A stretch of 64,000 nucleotides of DNA, taken from the NCBI GenBank assembly GCA_025765615.1, contig JAIVFJ010000068.1:124001-188000 (forward strand). Reading direction: 5' to 3'. The translations under genes and the position numbers were made by a program. Under the pieces are notes generated by a model that had not been told where the DNA came from, did not search any database, and was given only the letters and a program-made list of their open reading frames with translations. The stretch is from Zopfochytrium polystomum. Lineage: Eukaryota; Chytridiomycota; Chytridiomycetes; Chytridiales; Chytridiaceae. This document shows, piece after piece, positions 21,755-33,339 of the stretch (position 1 is its first letter; each line of letters starts with the position of its first letter).

Positions 21755-23422
21755 GCTTCTCCACCTCCAGAACCACCTCCACCAGAACCACCTCCTCATC
21801 ACCAACATTCACGTTCACCATCACCTGACAACTCAGCCAAGCGTACGCGTTCTGGGCAAACCTACCTCACAAGCACAACATGTCCCGACCCCCAAACTCG
21901 TGCAGAAGCCATGTCGGGTAAATGGTCCAAGGAGTGGATTGCAGCAGAGCAGACTGAGATCGATGCCCTTCGCACTTTAGCAGCCTTTGAAGTTGTGGAG
22001 CGGCCCACCAACATCAACGTCGTGCAGAACAAATGGGTCTATAAGGTCAAACTTAAACCAGACGGCAGCATTGAGCGCTTCCGTGCACGGCTTGTGGCTA
22101 AGGGCTTCACTCAACGTCATGGCATTGATTTTTGGAATACTCACTCTCCTGTTGTCCGAATCAACAGTCTTCGTTGGCTCATTGCCATGGCGGCTGCAAA
22201 CAACTGGCACACTGCTATTGTCGACATCAGCAACGCGTACCTGAACAGCATGCTTGATGTGCCCATTTACATGGAGCAGCCAGATGGCTACCGCAGTGAT
22301 GGCAAAGTATGGCTACTGAAGAGAGCTGTTAATGGTATCAAGCAAGCTGGCCGGTGTTGGTACCAAGAACTGATTAGCCACCTGAAGTCGAATGGATATC
22401 AGCAAAGCACAGCAGACCCCTGTATCCTCTTCCGTCAAGTGGATGGAAAAGTCATTTTCATTGCCATCTATGTTGATGATATTTGTTTCTTTGGGGATTC
22501 TGGGGAGATCACCTTTGCCATCACACTGCTAAAATCTCGTTACAAGCTCCGCGAAATAGGAACAATCAAAACCATCCTCAATATGCAACTGGAACACCGC
22601 CACAACGGAATCTTCTTGCACCAGAAAGCCTATATCAAGGAATTACTTCAACGCCATGCCAACACTATCAACAATCGCACTGCAGTAACTGCCCTTCCCA
22701 GTAGTCTCAATCTTCACCCACATGGGATCGACGAAGCAGCTGCAGACCAGAGACTGTACCAGGCAATCCTTGGCGGCATCAACTACCTTGCAACACACAC
22801 GCGGCCAGACCTTGCCCCAGCAGTTTCCTACCTTGGTGCCTTCAGCAAGGACCCTAGCAAGCAACACATGAAGATCCTTATTCGGGTTCTCGAATATCTC
22901 AACAGTACTTGTGAGTATGGTTTATTCTATTCTTGCAACTGCACAGATATAGCCAGTTACTCCGATGCTGCCCATGGTGTCCACTCAGATGGGAAATCAC
23001 AGCTTGGCTACTATGTTCTATTTGGAGGAACAGCTATTAGTTGGACATCTGTTCGAAGCAGCACTGTCATGCTGTCACCGCAGGAAGCTGAATATGTAGC
23101 GGTGTCTGAACTGGGACGAGAACTTAAGGCACTGTCCCAACTCTATTCAGCACTTCAACTTCCGTCTCCCACCCCTCTTGTCATCTACACTGACAACAGC
23201 GGTGTGATCAACCTCAGTTCAAATGATCTTTACACCAATCGGTCAAAGCATATCATGGTAAAGTATCATTATATTCGAGAACTCGTGGAACAAAAAGTAG
23301 TACGGCTTGAGTGGATTGCTGGAGGAGAACAGCCTGCAGACTATATGACGAAATCTCTCTCAGCTGCTCTCAGTGAATACCATTTGAGTCGTATTGGCCT
23401 TTGTTTCTTCTCTTTCCTCTGA
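21722..23422 (+). CDS. Copia reverse transcriptase-RNase H as a separate frame
   Basis: 566 codons starting at an ATG in aaaacaATGG context that is also kept in copy 2. A Pro-rich N-terminus (PPPEPPPPEPPP) is followed by the copia RT: QNKWVYKVKLKPDG, RLVAKGFTQ, DISNAYLNS, the YVDDI catalytic box, then RNase H with YSDAAHGVHSDG, SPQEAEYVAV and YTDNSGVINLSSNDLYTNRSKH. It stops just before the 3' UTR. In ordinary copia elements RT continues the integrase frame; here they are apart by 420 bp. Confidence 0.92.
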   Translation: MADTPTRDASQASPPPEPPPPEPPPHHQHSRSPSPDNSAKRTRSGQTYLTSTTCPDPQTRAEAMSGKWSKEWIAAEQTEIDALRTLAAFEVVERPTNINVVQNKWVYKVKLKPDGSIERFRARLVAKGFTQRHGIDFWNTHSPVVRINSLRWLIAMAAANNWHTAIVDISNAYLNSMLDVPIYMEQPDGYRSDGKVWLLKRAVNGIKQAGRCWYQELISHLKSNGYQQSTADPCILFRQVDGKVIFIAIYVDDICFFGDSGEITFAITLLKSRYKLREIGTIKTILNMQLEHRHNGIFLHQKAYIKELLQRHANTINNRTAVTALPSSLNLHPHGIDEAAADQRLYQAILGGINYLATHTRPDLAPAVSYLGAFSKDPSKQHMKILIRVLEYLNSTCEYGLFYSCNCTDIASYSDAAHGVHSDGKSQLGYYVLFGGTAISWTSVRSSTVMLSPQEAEYVAVSELGRELKALSQLYSALQLPSPTPLVIYTDNSGVINLSSNDLYTNRSKHIMVKYHYIRELVEQKVVRLEWIAGGEQPADYMTKSLSAALSEYHLSRIGLCFFSFL

Positions 23423-23683
23423 TTCATTTTTTTCTATCTGTGAAGTTGTTTTCTTCTTTGTTCTTTTTCATTACTTTGACTCATTTTCTTTTACCTCTGA
23501 AGTTCAATATGTGCCCCCATCCATTTTTGCTAGTGTGGTCTGTCCTTTCTGTTCTGCCATCCGATGGCCAGTCATGCCTGTTTGTGATTCTTCTTTTTCC
23601 GGTGTACGGTTTCCTTAAGTTGACTATGGCTTAAGGTTTTCCTCCGTGCCGGCCTTTGCTCCTGCCCACAGCTTAGGGGGGAG

Positions 23684-23922
23684 TGTTAGTTTTGGGTCTT
23701 TTGGTGTAAGCAGTGTGCAGGAGCTTTGACCAGTTTCTGCTCTGCAAGGATGACTTGCAGCATTTTGCAAGTGATGGTCCTTGTAACAGTTTTGTATAAA
23801 GACAAACACAAGACTGACAGAAGCCAAGATCAACCTCCCACCACCACCACCTTCAGTAGTGTACTCCATCCATCCCCACAGCAGCACAACCCATAGACAA
23901 TCCAGCCCAACGAAATCTTTCA
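23684..23922 (+). repeat. 3' LTR of intact copia
   Basis: 239 bp, near identical to the 5' LTR at 17405, with the polypurine tract immediately upstream and the GTGAA target duplication immediately downstream. Confidence 0.92.
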
Positions 23923-26079
23923 GTGAAAACCTGCATGAACCCACAAGTGTAGCTGGAGAAGCCAGAGAAAGCCTTTAGACTAAGCGTTGTGCTGATTTGA
24001 GCGTGGGCACCACGCTTACACCTTGGAGGTCGGCGAGACTGCAAATTCCCATCAGTGATGCAAGCTTTGCATGTTGAGCTGCGGGAAGAGCTTTGGTGAG
24101 AAGGTCGGCAATCATCATGTCCGTTGGGCAATGAATGAGTTGAACCTCCTTTTTCTCCAAGTGGTCCCGTATGAAATGCAACCTCACGTCAAAGTGTTTG
24201 ACCCGGCCATGGTGTATTGGATTCATAGCAATAGCTATGGTTGAACGATTGTCTTCATAAACAGTAGTGGGCTTATTTAAATCCATACCCAGCTCCTGGA
24301 AGAGCATTCGTAGCCAGATTGCCTCTTTGATGGCCTCAGTAAGGGAGAAGTATTCCGCCTCAGTTGAGGACAAAGCGACAACTGATTGTTTCTTGCTGTA
24401 CCATGTAATAGCACCCCCGCAAAGCATGAACACATGTCCTGACCTCGACTTGCGTCCATCCTCTTCAGCATAGCTGGCATCAGCGTAGCCATGTGGTTCA
24501 TCCCACTCTGGGTAAGAAATACCCGCAGCTTTCTCAACCTCTGGGAGCGTTGCATTGGTGATGCATGTCATCTGGGAGTCTCCCTTCTGGTAGAAAAGTC
24601 CATGATCCCAGGTAGCGCGGACATATCGCAGCAATCTGTCAAGCGCAAGGGAATCTGAATGGGTTGGAGCGGACTGGTATTGCGCAAGTGTATTCACAGC
24701 ATAGGCAATGTCAGGGTGCGTCAAGTTTGCAAGGTAAGCAAGTTGCATGAGTGTGCTTCGGAAGTATTCCGACTCTTTTTGTGGAAGTTTTCCAGAGTCC
24801 ACATCGTGTATCCATGTCGTGGACATGGGAGTTGCTTTGATTTTGACAGGTAAGCCTTCATCGTCACACCAGTAGTTTGCTTCCTCCAAGACATGCTGTG
24901 TGTAGTTTTTCTGTCCAATAAAGATTCCATCTTTGATTTTCTCAACTTGGATGCCAACAGCAACTTTTGGGTTGAGGTCCTCGCGGATTTTGAACTTTGA
25001 TTTGATCAGAGAAAGAATTTTGGCAATTTCTTCTTCAGTGTGACTGAAGATGAGGATGTCATCTACATATAGAGTGATGATGGTCTTGACCTTTCCATCA
25101 GGGTGCCTTTGCACAAAGACACAGTGGTCAGTCTTCAATTGCGTAAATCCAATTTCTACTAGGAAGTCGCAGATTGTTTTGTACCACTGTCGACCAGACT
25201 GGTGCAGTCCGTACAGACTCTTCCTGAGTAAACAGACAAGAAGTATCCCGTCTGCACCACGTATCTCAAAGCCTTCTGGTTGTTCCATGAAGTTTTCAAT
25301 GTCCAGTTTGGTGTTCAAGTATGCGGTTTCGACATCAAGGCCTGCAAGTATGAGGTCAAACAGCAACGAGATAGCAAGGATTGCCCTTATGGAGGAGCTG
25401 CGGACGACAGGGGAGAAGGTCTCATTGTAGTCCTGACCAAAGATCTGAGTGTAACCCCGACCAACAAGGCGAGCCTTGAAGCGTTCAAGGTACCTTTCAC
25501 TGTCAAACTTGTAGGCAAAAACCCATTTGGGCTTGAGTATCTTACGCCCTTTAGGTCGAGCCACTAAGTCCCAGACATGCTTTGACGTGATCGAATTGAT
25601 CTCTGAGAGTTGAGCTGCCTTCCAATACTTTGCAAAAGGAGAACGCATGGCCTCTTTATGCGAAGCAGGGAGTGGCGGTAAGTCCCGCTGGTGGATCGTT
25701 TCTGTTGGATATGCTGTGACTTCCTCCGGCTCAAGCACAGTGTATGCTTTGAGCGTTTGGTAGAGTTCACGAAATTGTCCCCGTGCTATTCGTAGTTTAC
25801 GAATTCTTGCAGTTAAAGCGTGGAGTGTTTTCCGACTCTAAGTGGAGGGACTTGTGGCAATTGATGGTTTTGTTCGTAGTTTACAAAGGTTTGCCTTCAA
25901 TGCCAGGTAGTCACATAAACCTGATGGCTCTCGTGGTATGATTGGGGGATTTGTTGCCTCCCCTGTTGACTCTGGCAAAGCTGGAATGTCAGGGGAAGTT
26001 GAGCGCTCCCTTGGAGGGATTTCCTGTTCATCAGGTATTGACTCTGGTTCAGAATCAGAAGCGTCGTATTGCATAATTC
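23923..26079 (-). pseudogene. Copia copy 3: RT-RNase H and linker, opposite strand
   Basis: The minus-strand frame 25738-23975 (587 codons) encodes a different copia family: KWVFAYKFDSE, RLVGRGYTQ, TLYVDDILIFSH catalytic box, SSTEAEYFSL and YEDNRSTIAIA. Upstream the linker (PPRERSTSPDIPALPEST and following) is present at 26060-25838 but in another frame with stops, and integrase, protease and gag are missing. The 5' half was lost where it meets the right inverted-repeat arm at about 26080. Its 3' end is at 16912-17404, separated by the intact copia insertion. Confidence 0.85.
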
Positions 26080-26892
26080 CGCTCTCTGATCCAGAATTCC
26101 AGCTTTCCTGCTGTGCTGTGCAATCTGAGCAATGCAACAGGCATTTAGGAATCAGGGATTGCACCAATCACTGCATTTCTAAAAGTGAGATAAAAACTGA
26201 GCTCACCAGAGATTGCACCAATCATTGGATTTCTAAAAACAAGGAAAAAAGCGGCTTGTTTCCCAAACAAGCTTCCTGATTTGGAAACAACCAAACCAAT
26301 TTACAAGCAACTGTTTCTCAAACAAGCTGTAAATTGGTTCCTGGTGGTACTCAGCCCAGACAAAGTGCTCAGCCCAAGGTGGTACTCAGCCCTGGCTGGT
26401 ACTTAGCCCAGGGTGGTGCACAGCCCAGGCTGGTACTCAGCCCTGGGTGGTGCTCAGCCCAGGCTGGTACTCAGCCCTGGCTGGTATTCAGCCCTGAGTG
26501 ATGCCCAGCACTGGGTGGTACTCAGCCCTGAGTGGGTACTTAGCCCAGGCTGGGGATTGGTGCTCAGCCTGCTTTATCTCATTTCTGTGGCCTGCTCTGT
26601 GCAGCCCACTGCTCCCTCTGTTTTCTGATGGCTCCAACCTGCAGGAGTATAAAAGCAGCAACCTCTCACAGAGATCAAACAAGGAATCCAACCCCCTCCT
26701 TGCTGCTTTGACAGAATCCAGTGCAAAACAAGCCAATCTCTCTTCCTCCATTTGCTCTCTCTTCCCTCTCTGCCCACTCACTCCTCTCTCCTCTCTCCAT
26801 CCTCTCACTCCTCTTCCTGTTCCATCATCACTGCTCTCTCTCTCTCTCTTCCTCTCCACACACACCAAGTCCCTCCAGTCCTGGGTGGGGTT
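26080..26892 (-). repeat. Right arm of long inverted repeat
   Basis: Reverse-complement copy of 16102-16911, including the tandem ctcagccctgg units at about 26340-26560. The outer end reads GGGTGGGGTTTCATCA. Similarity ends near the inner GGAATT boxes, where copia copy 3 begins. Confidence 0.65.
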
Positions 26893-28720
26893 TCATCACA
26901 GTCACCTTTCAACTTCAGCAATCAGAATTGGAAGAAGTTAAACTGGAATTGGTAAAAGTATCAACCACATGGTAATCCACAGCGAAAGTGAATCCGATAA
27001 CGGTGTACAGCTCTGGTGTTGGAGGTGACAGCACAACGGATTGGATTCCGTGCTACTGCAATTAACATCACCTCCAGTGGGGCTTACTGGGAGCACTATA
27101 GGCATGACTGAGGAAGGCCAGACCGATGTGGCAGAACAGCAATGTAAATCAACCGAAGGACCACGAACACTGAAGTCCCAGCTTGTAGGCTAGTGTGGCC
27201 TGGACCTGTGTCAGAGGAGGTGGAGTCCTGAGCAGGGAGCCCATTCTGTGAGGAGCACCTACCAGGAGACACTTATTCTCCTGATGTGCCCAGGCAAGAT
27301 GCAGGGGATAGAGTTGAGGGCAAGCTGTGTGGGGGAGTGGTTGCCTCGCCTCATAGGGTGCTGGGAGGAGCCCAGACCAGCATCGTGCAGAAGGCTCACC
27401 TGTGCAGAAATTTTTTATCCTTGCTTTCTTTTGTGTGTTGAATATCTGAGAGTGTTGGTATAAACTAATTCCTTCAAAGTCCCCACAAGACAAAACAATG
27501 GCAGACATACCCACCACTAGGTTTAATCCTTCTCACAAAACAAACATGACCTCCTAAATTAGGGATGCGCCACAAGCTTCACAACCTCGAGAACCACTTT
27601 CACCAGAACCACCTCCACCAGCAATCAAAAACCATCCTTGATATGCAGCATGAACATCACCATAACAGAATCTTCTTACACTATATCAAGGAGTTACTTC
27701 AGTGCCACACCAACATTATCAACAACTGCACTGCGGTAACTGCCCTTCCCAGAGTCTCAATCTTCAACCATGTAGGATTGATGAAGCAACTGCAGATCAG
27801 AGACTGCACCAGGCAATCCTTGGCAGCATCAACAACCTTGCAACACACAAGCAACCAGACCTTGCCCCAGCAGCCTCATATCTTGGTGCCTTCAGCAAGG
27901 ATCCCAGCAAGCAACACATGAAGATCCTTATTTGGGTTCTCAAATATCTCAACAGTAATGGTGAGTATGGTTTATTCTATTCTCGAAACTGCACAGATAT
28001 AGCCGGCTACTCCAACGCTGCCCATGGTGTCCACTCAGATGGGAAATCACAGCTTACTATGTTCTGTTTGGACGAACGGCTATTAGTCAGACAACTGTTT
28101 GGAGCAGCACTGTCATGCTGCACTGCAGGAAGCTGAATATGTCACTGTGCCTGAACCAGGACGTGAACTTAAGGCACTATCCTAACTTTACTCAGCACTT
28201 CAACTTCTGCCTCCAACTCCACTTGTCATCTACACTGACAACAGCAGTGTGATCAACCTCAGTTCAAATGATCTTTACACCAATCCGTCAAAGCATTTCA
28301 TGGTAAAGTACCATTATATTCAAAAACTCGTGGAACAAAACAAAAAGTAGTACAGCTTGAACGGATTGCTGGAGGAGAATAGCCTGTGGACTCTATGACG
28401 AAATCTCTCTCAGCTGCTCCCAGTGCAGTGAATACCATTTGAGTCGCATTGGCCTTTGTTTCTTTTCTTACCTCTGATTTGTTTTTCTTACCTGTGAAAT
28501 TGTTTTCTTCTTGTTCCTTTTCTTTACTTTGACTGATTTTCTTTTACCTCTGAAGTTCAATATGTGCCCCCATCCATTTTTTGTTGGTGTGGTCTGTCCT
28601 TTCTGTTCTGCCATCTGATAGGCAGTCACACGGGTTTGTTATTCTTCTTTCTCTGGTGTCCAGTTTCCTTAAGTTGGCTATGACTTAAGGTTTTCCTCTG
28701 TGCTGGCCTTTGCTCCTGCC
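26893..28720 (+). mobile_element. Copia copy 2, right part
   Basis: After the inverted repeat the old copia copy resumes with the end of the integrase frame (LELVKVS-like), the spacer with its hairpin (27021-27075), the RT-frame ATG region (27497), and a deleted, frameshifted RT-RNase H (words such as SKDPSKQHMKIL and YTDNSSVINLSSNDLYTN remain). It ends at 28720 next to a solo LTR; its own 3' LTR is missing. Confidence 0.85.
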
Positions 28721-28973
28721 TGTTAGGCGGAACTGACTGGTTAGCAGCAAGAGGCACAAGACGGACCCAAACCTATTGTGACTGTCAGTTATCGTTCTCA
28801 CAATGCCCATGGGAGAGCAAGCAACTGCCAATGCAGACCTGGGTGCTGGCTTGCGCTGATGACAAATACTTCGAGTATTAAGTGGAACAGAAACCTGGTT
28901 CTAACAGGTTTCCTCCTCCTCTGCTCAAGCTGATAATATACGAGAGGTTTTTACCCTGTGCCAGTCACGCTTG

Positions 28974-31090
28974 TGAGGACGACAGGCTGTTGAGCCTGCG
29001 ACCCAAATAAAAAGAGTATACCCCGCTTTTTTAACTGATAACTTGTGAGGATTATCAATTTGACTCGACCAAACAACGTTTCACAAAAGTGACGTAACAC
29101 GGCTGGACCCCATTTCTTATTATTTTCATGGGTTATTATTGTCCCTGCAAGCTGAACCACTGAGATTTGGACTGTCTCTTAGCCACAGCCATTTATATTA
29201 TTCATGTTATTATTACTCACTAAGTTGCAGGCCGAATGGGTCAGGCCGCTCTGCACTACTGGCCAGAGGCCCTCTAGCTCAGTGGTGTAGAGCGCTCCCT
29301 TCAATAGGAAAGGTGCTAAGTTCAAGACATGATGGCAGTCACTGACTGAATGATGCAGAAATGCTAAGTTCTGCACAATGACTAAGCCTTTCCCTCCTCA
29401 CTTTTGGAAATGGATTAGGATGATGTGCTTCAGTGGGTAGAAGTACAGAGTCCAGGTGTACACAGAGCTAACACAGAGCTGCTGCATAAGTTACCATGAT
29501 GAAAGGCCTCATGAAAGGGTATGAGATCATAGGGTTTTTTCTCCTTTCTTTATTGATGATTTTTACTTATTTTTTCAATTAGTAGTTTATCCTGTTTTTC
29601 CTGTTTTTACTGTTTTATCTTTTATTTATTTGTTTGTTTGTTGTTTCTGTGTGTGTCTCTCTTTTCTTTTGTGGCTGTGAGTGACTGTCTTCCTCTTTGC
29701 ACCAATCAGCTCTCCCCATCTCCTCCATCTTTCTTGGCAGCTGATGCCAAGAAATGCTCCATGATTTTCTGAGCTGTCTTCCTTGTTTGATGGCTCAGCC
29801 CCATTGTTTGGTGACTCACTCGCTTCTTTGTTGTTTTATTTATTGTTTTGTTCTTTTGTTTATGTTTTCCCTCTTTTCCCTTCCTTCTTCCTTCACAACC
29901 CTGTCCTATTTAAGCAGCCCACCCCCATTCTTGTTGCCCCTTAGAACCTGTACCTGAAGTCTTCTTGGCTGCCCTTATTCCTTCTCTGACTGTGTGTATG
30001 AGCAGGGGGTGGCAGTCCCCTGGTGTGTGACAGGAGAATTGGTTCTCTTGGCCATTTATGGCAGTGTGTTGGGTTCAAGTCCCAGTGCACCTCACCATTC
30101 TGCATACTGTTTAGGCTGGTCTGGGGTGGGAGCTACTTGATGATGGAAGGTGGGAGGGTAAAACTGTGGTAGTGCCTCGCCGGTTCCTGTCAATACATCA
30201 CTTCAAATCCAGGTCTCTCAAGGTGATATGAATGAGTTGGCTGGTCAGGTATTATGTGGTGGTATGGTCTCTCTGGTATTCCTCCCTATCCCTGGTGATG
30301 GTTCCTTTGGCCTTTGGTGGGCCTGGTTCGCTGGGTTCAGACCCTCTTCCTTTCATGCTAATACCTGTGGTTGTCTTTGGTGTCTTCCTTGTGTGTGGAA
30401 GTGGGTATTGACCTTCCTTGCTTCTAAGACAGGTTATTCTCTCTGGCCTGGTGAGTCAGAGGTCTGTCTCCTGGTAGGATGGAGCAAGAAGAGTCCCACT
30501 GTCTCCCACCCTGGTTGCACCCTCTTCCTTGGATTGAGTAGGAACACTCTCCTTGGAGTGAGACAAGTTGTGTCTGGTTCTGTTAAGTGGAAAACAGTTC
30601 TGATTTGGTTCAACAGGCATCTCTGCACACTAACTGTTCCTTGTGTCTGCCCTTTGTCTCTCCAACCCCCTCCAAATCAGGGTTTGACTTGTTGTTTATT
30701 TCTTTTGTTGTTTCTTTTGATGGGTTGTAGTGGCTTGTCACTCCCCTTACTGATTCAGTCGGTCTTACTGATCCAGTCGGTTCCGTCTCTGGTCTAACTT
30801 GGCTTTTTGGCCTTGTGCCCCAGATGAAACCCTTCTGTGTCTTGCACCAGAGGATTATGCTTTCTTTTGTGATTGTGTCTGTTTCATGCTTTGGTGTGAG
30901 AAATCCCTCTTTTGTGTTAGAGATTTATTTGTGTTTTTCTTGGGCTTTTTAAGACTCCAAATACACTTTCCTGTCTAGTGCCCCTACACACCCTCCTTTT
31001 GCCCATTTTCATTAGCAGGATTGGTATTTAGGTCCATGCTCTAGTTTCTACCTGTAGCCCAAGGTGAGGAGTTAGAGAGCACAGTCTCAC
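28974..31090. mobile_element. 2.1-kb insertion in the LTR, unclassified
   Basis: The 2117-bp insertion begins TGAGGACG and ends GTCTCA, so its ends are TGAG...CTCA. The bases cacgcttg occur at both sides (28966-28973 and 31091-31098), a target duplication of up to 8 bp; a 6-bp reading would also leave TG...CA ends. No transposase or RT is found. It contains a short hairpin at 28983-28998, tRNA-like promoter boxes near 29272 and 30071, and the dispersed repeat at 30225-30420. It may be a long solo LTR or a non-autonomous DNA element. Confidence 0.6.
29268..29335 (+). repeat. tRNA-like sequence (SINE head or tRNA relic)
   Basis: The stretch has a good pol III A box (TAGCTCAGTGG at about 29275) and a weak B box (AGTTCAAGAC) about 40 bp later, the spacing of a tRNA. 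The anticodon stem does not pair and the acceptor ends do not match, so it is not a working tRNA gene. It could be the head of a SINE. Confidence 0.4.
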
Positions 31091-31257
31091 ACGCTTGCCT
31101 AGCAACTATTACAGCGTGCATATGATCATTATGTATCAATAATTCATAACAGAGTTTTTTTCTCTTTCTCTCCAAGTTGGAGAGAAGACCACCCACAAAC
31201 ACACATCTCCACTTCATTCACTCCTTCCACTCACTCACTCAGAGTAGACTGTTTACA

Positions 31258-33252
31258 CATCAGCATGCCAGCTATTTGGCTGCATCAACCACAGACTCCA
31301 GCTTGGAAAAACACTCTCTACCACCTCCAACAAACAGAATCAGCATTGCTCAACTTCAGAAACCATTTTGTTTGGGAGGCCCAAAATTTTTGACACCCTC
31401 TCCTAGCTGACCCTGTCATCCATTCCATAGTGAAGTACAGCGCAATTAGGGCAGGGAACTTGAAAATTAGTCCAAATAATTGTCGAAAACTGTTCAGATC
31501 AGACGGATCTCAGCCAAACAAGCAGCGCAGTTCACTCCAAAGGATGCATTTGATGCCTTTTGGAATGAAGAAGTGCAGAATTTGATTGTGTTTATACAAA
31601 GATGAACTATATACCCAAAGAATGGAAAGGCTGAAGAGAAAGGACCTGGAGCTGGCTCAGTTGGATTTGCGCTCAGCCATCCGGAGTAAGGATCCAAATT
31701 GATAGAATGTCGCGAAATTTGACCTTGCATCGGTATCGTATCATGCGAGAAAGGAACAACGAAGGGCTATCGTTGTCGAAAACATATAATAATGTCGTCA
31801 ATTATGTCGCAAAAACTGCGATATATCGCAATGGTTGTATCGCGAAATTTAATTGCCCGAAACAAAAGATGGCACGCCGGTATCATATCTTGCAATATCG
31901 CAATAGGATATGTCTGCTAAAATCGGATGCGCTTTAAATGTCTTGGCGCAATGCTGCATTGGATTTTGTGCGGGAAACTGTTTCTCTGATCATATGCTTT
32001 GCAGCAGAACTTTTGATATGATCAAAGAATGCCTTTTCACAGTACAGTGCTGAGGGGCAACCTGTCAAAAAGGGGAAGCACAAGGCGCCGCTATAGTGAA
32101 TTTTGCATCCATCACAGATACTGTCTATGACCCCCAAAAAACAATTAATTCTTTCAAAATTGTAGAGGCCAGATTTATCAATAGAAAATTCAAACCAAAA
32201 GCAGAATTTCGAAGCTGGGTCATTTCGCTATGCGATGCCTAAATTTGGTCTCCTTTGGAGAATGCTGTGATTGCTAAAACAACAATGAGTGGCTCCGTGA
32301 CCGTTCAAAAATGCCCCCCAAATAATTGAGCAAATCTGAGTCAAAATGTGTGGTGCAAATTGCAAGTCAGCAAAATGAGGCACAGTTTGAAACTCAGTTT
32401 TCACAGGCCTTTTTGTTTGCTTTCCAACTTTTGCTCAACAGAATCATCACAAGAAAAAAATTATGGAGCCACAGTCGCTTAAATCGTTTTATTTGCGTCC
32501 ATTTAAGGACAAGGAAGTAAATTTCGAAAGACTTTAGTGCAGTTTTTACATCTGTCTACTAATAGGAGAAAAGGGTTCACATTGTTGCAATAATATTTCA
32601 CAGATTGGGTACAACAAAATGAAAGGTACCAAAAGAAAGCCTTTTCAATTCTGAACAGGCAGAAGTCCTCGTCGGCTGGAACTGTTTCAGCACCAAGCTG
32701 CTGGTGTAATCGGGAAGGAACTTCCCGTGTGGCTCTTATTCGTATTTTTTATTCTTTATTTTATTTTTTTTTATTTTTGCTTGTTTCTTGTTGTTGGGTG
32801 TTTTCACACCGAAACCCGCCAATTTTTTGCTGTAATAATGCAATGGCACCGAACACCGCCCTGTCCTTCCTTGTTCCACGCACGCACGCACGCACGGGGC
32901 ACCCACTCTCTCCCCTCTTCGGTGTTCGGTGGTGGGAACGAAGACAGATCATGTGAGACAAGGAGCGCTGCGCGACATCTGTCTTGCCATTGAAACAATA
33001 CTCGGCATTGCAGAATGGAAACAAAAAAAAAAAAAATCATAAGAAACGAAAACAAAACAAAAACAGCTGAAAAAACACCCCAAATCAGGAAACGCGGGAG
33101 CAAAAATAACAAGAAAAAAAATTAATAGAAAAAGAGAATGGGGCAGCACAAAGAATTCAGTACTAAAACGAGAAAACTTGGAGACAAACAAGAAATAATA
33201 AATCCACAATATTTATTTCAAAGAGGGAAAATTCTCTTGGTGGATTGGCAGC

Positions 33253-33286
<34 letters not shown>

Positions 33287-33339
33287 TCTTCGAGAAAAAC
33301 TTCAACAGGCACAACAGCCCGTTGTCGAGCACAAACAAG
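31258..33339. other. Intergenic, AT-rich
   Basis: No gene is recognised. Degenerate repeats of the TATCGCGAAATTT type occur at 31700-31910. Homopolymer runs include A/T runs near 32770 and 33020 and a long A run at about 33257-33280, just upstream of the next gene. Confidence 0.5.

Larger units (their letters stand above)
17405..23922 (+). mobile_element. Intact Ty1/copia element
   Basis: The element is 6518 bp. Its LTRs (17405-17643 and 23684-23922) are both 239 bp, start TGTTAG, end TTTCA and look nearly identical, so insertion is recent. It is flanked by a perfect GTGAA duplication (17400-17404 and 23923-23927). A polypurine tract (cttaggggggag) lies just before the 3' LTR. It has inserted into copia copy 3, which runs in the opposite direction. 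Three long reading frames are intact: gag, protease-integrase and RT-RNase H. Confidence 0.95.
28721..31257 (+). repeat. Solo LTR, family L2, split by an insertion
   Basis: 28721-28973 and 31091-31257 together make one copy of the 412-bp LTR seen at 10183-10594. The two halves meet at the same point of the consensus, with cacgcttg present on both sides of the insertion. No target duplication flanks the LTR itself. Confidence 0.8.

Noticed and set aside
30015..30112. tRNA gene with CCA end (perfect-looking B box GGTTCAAGTCCC near 30071)
   Set aside because: The T arm pairs, but no 5' acceptor strand matches and the anticodon arm does not form; treated as a tRNA-like remnant inside the insertion.
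30228..30797. 189-codon open frame with hydrophobic stretches
   Set aside because: It overlaps the dispersed repeat that elsewhere is non-coding or in another frame; Trp/Cys-rich composition by chance.
31650..31705. tRNA-like A box (TGGCTCAGTTGG)
   Set aside because: No proper B box or stems; chance or relic.
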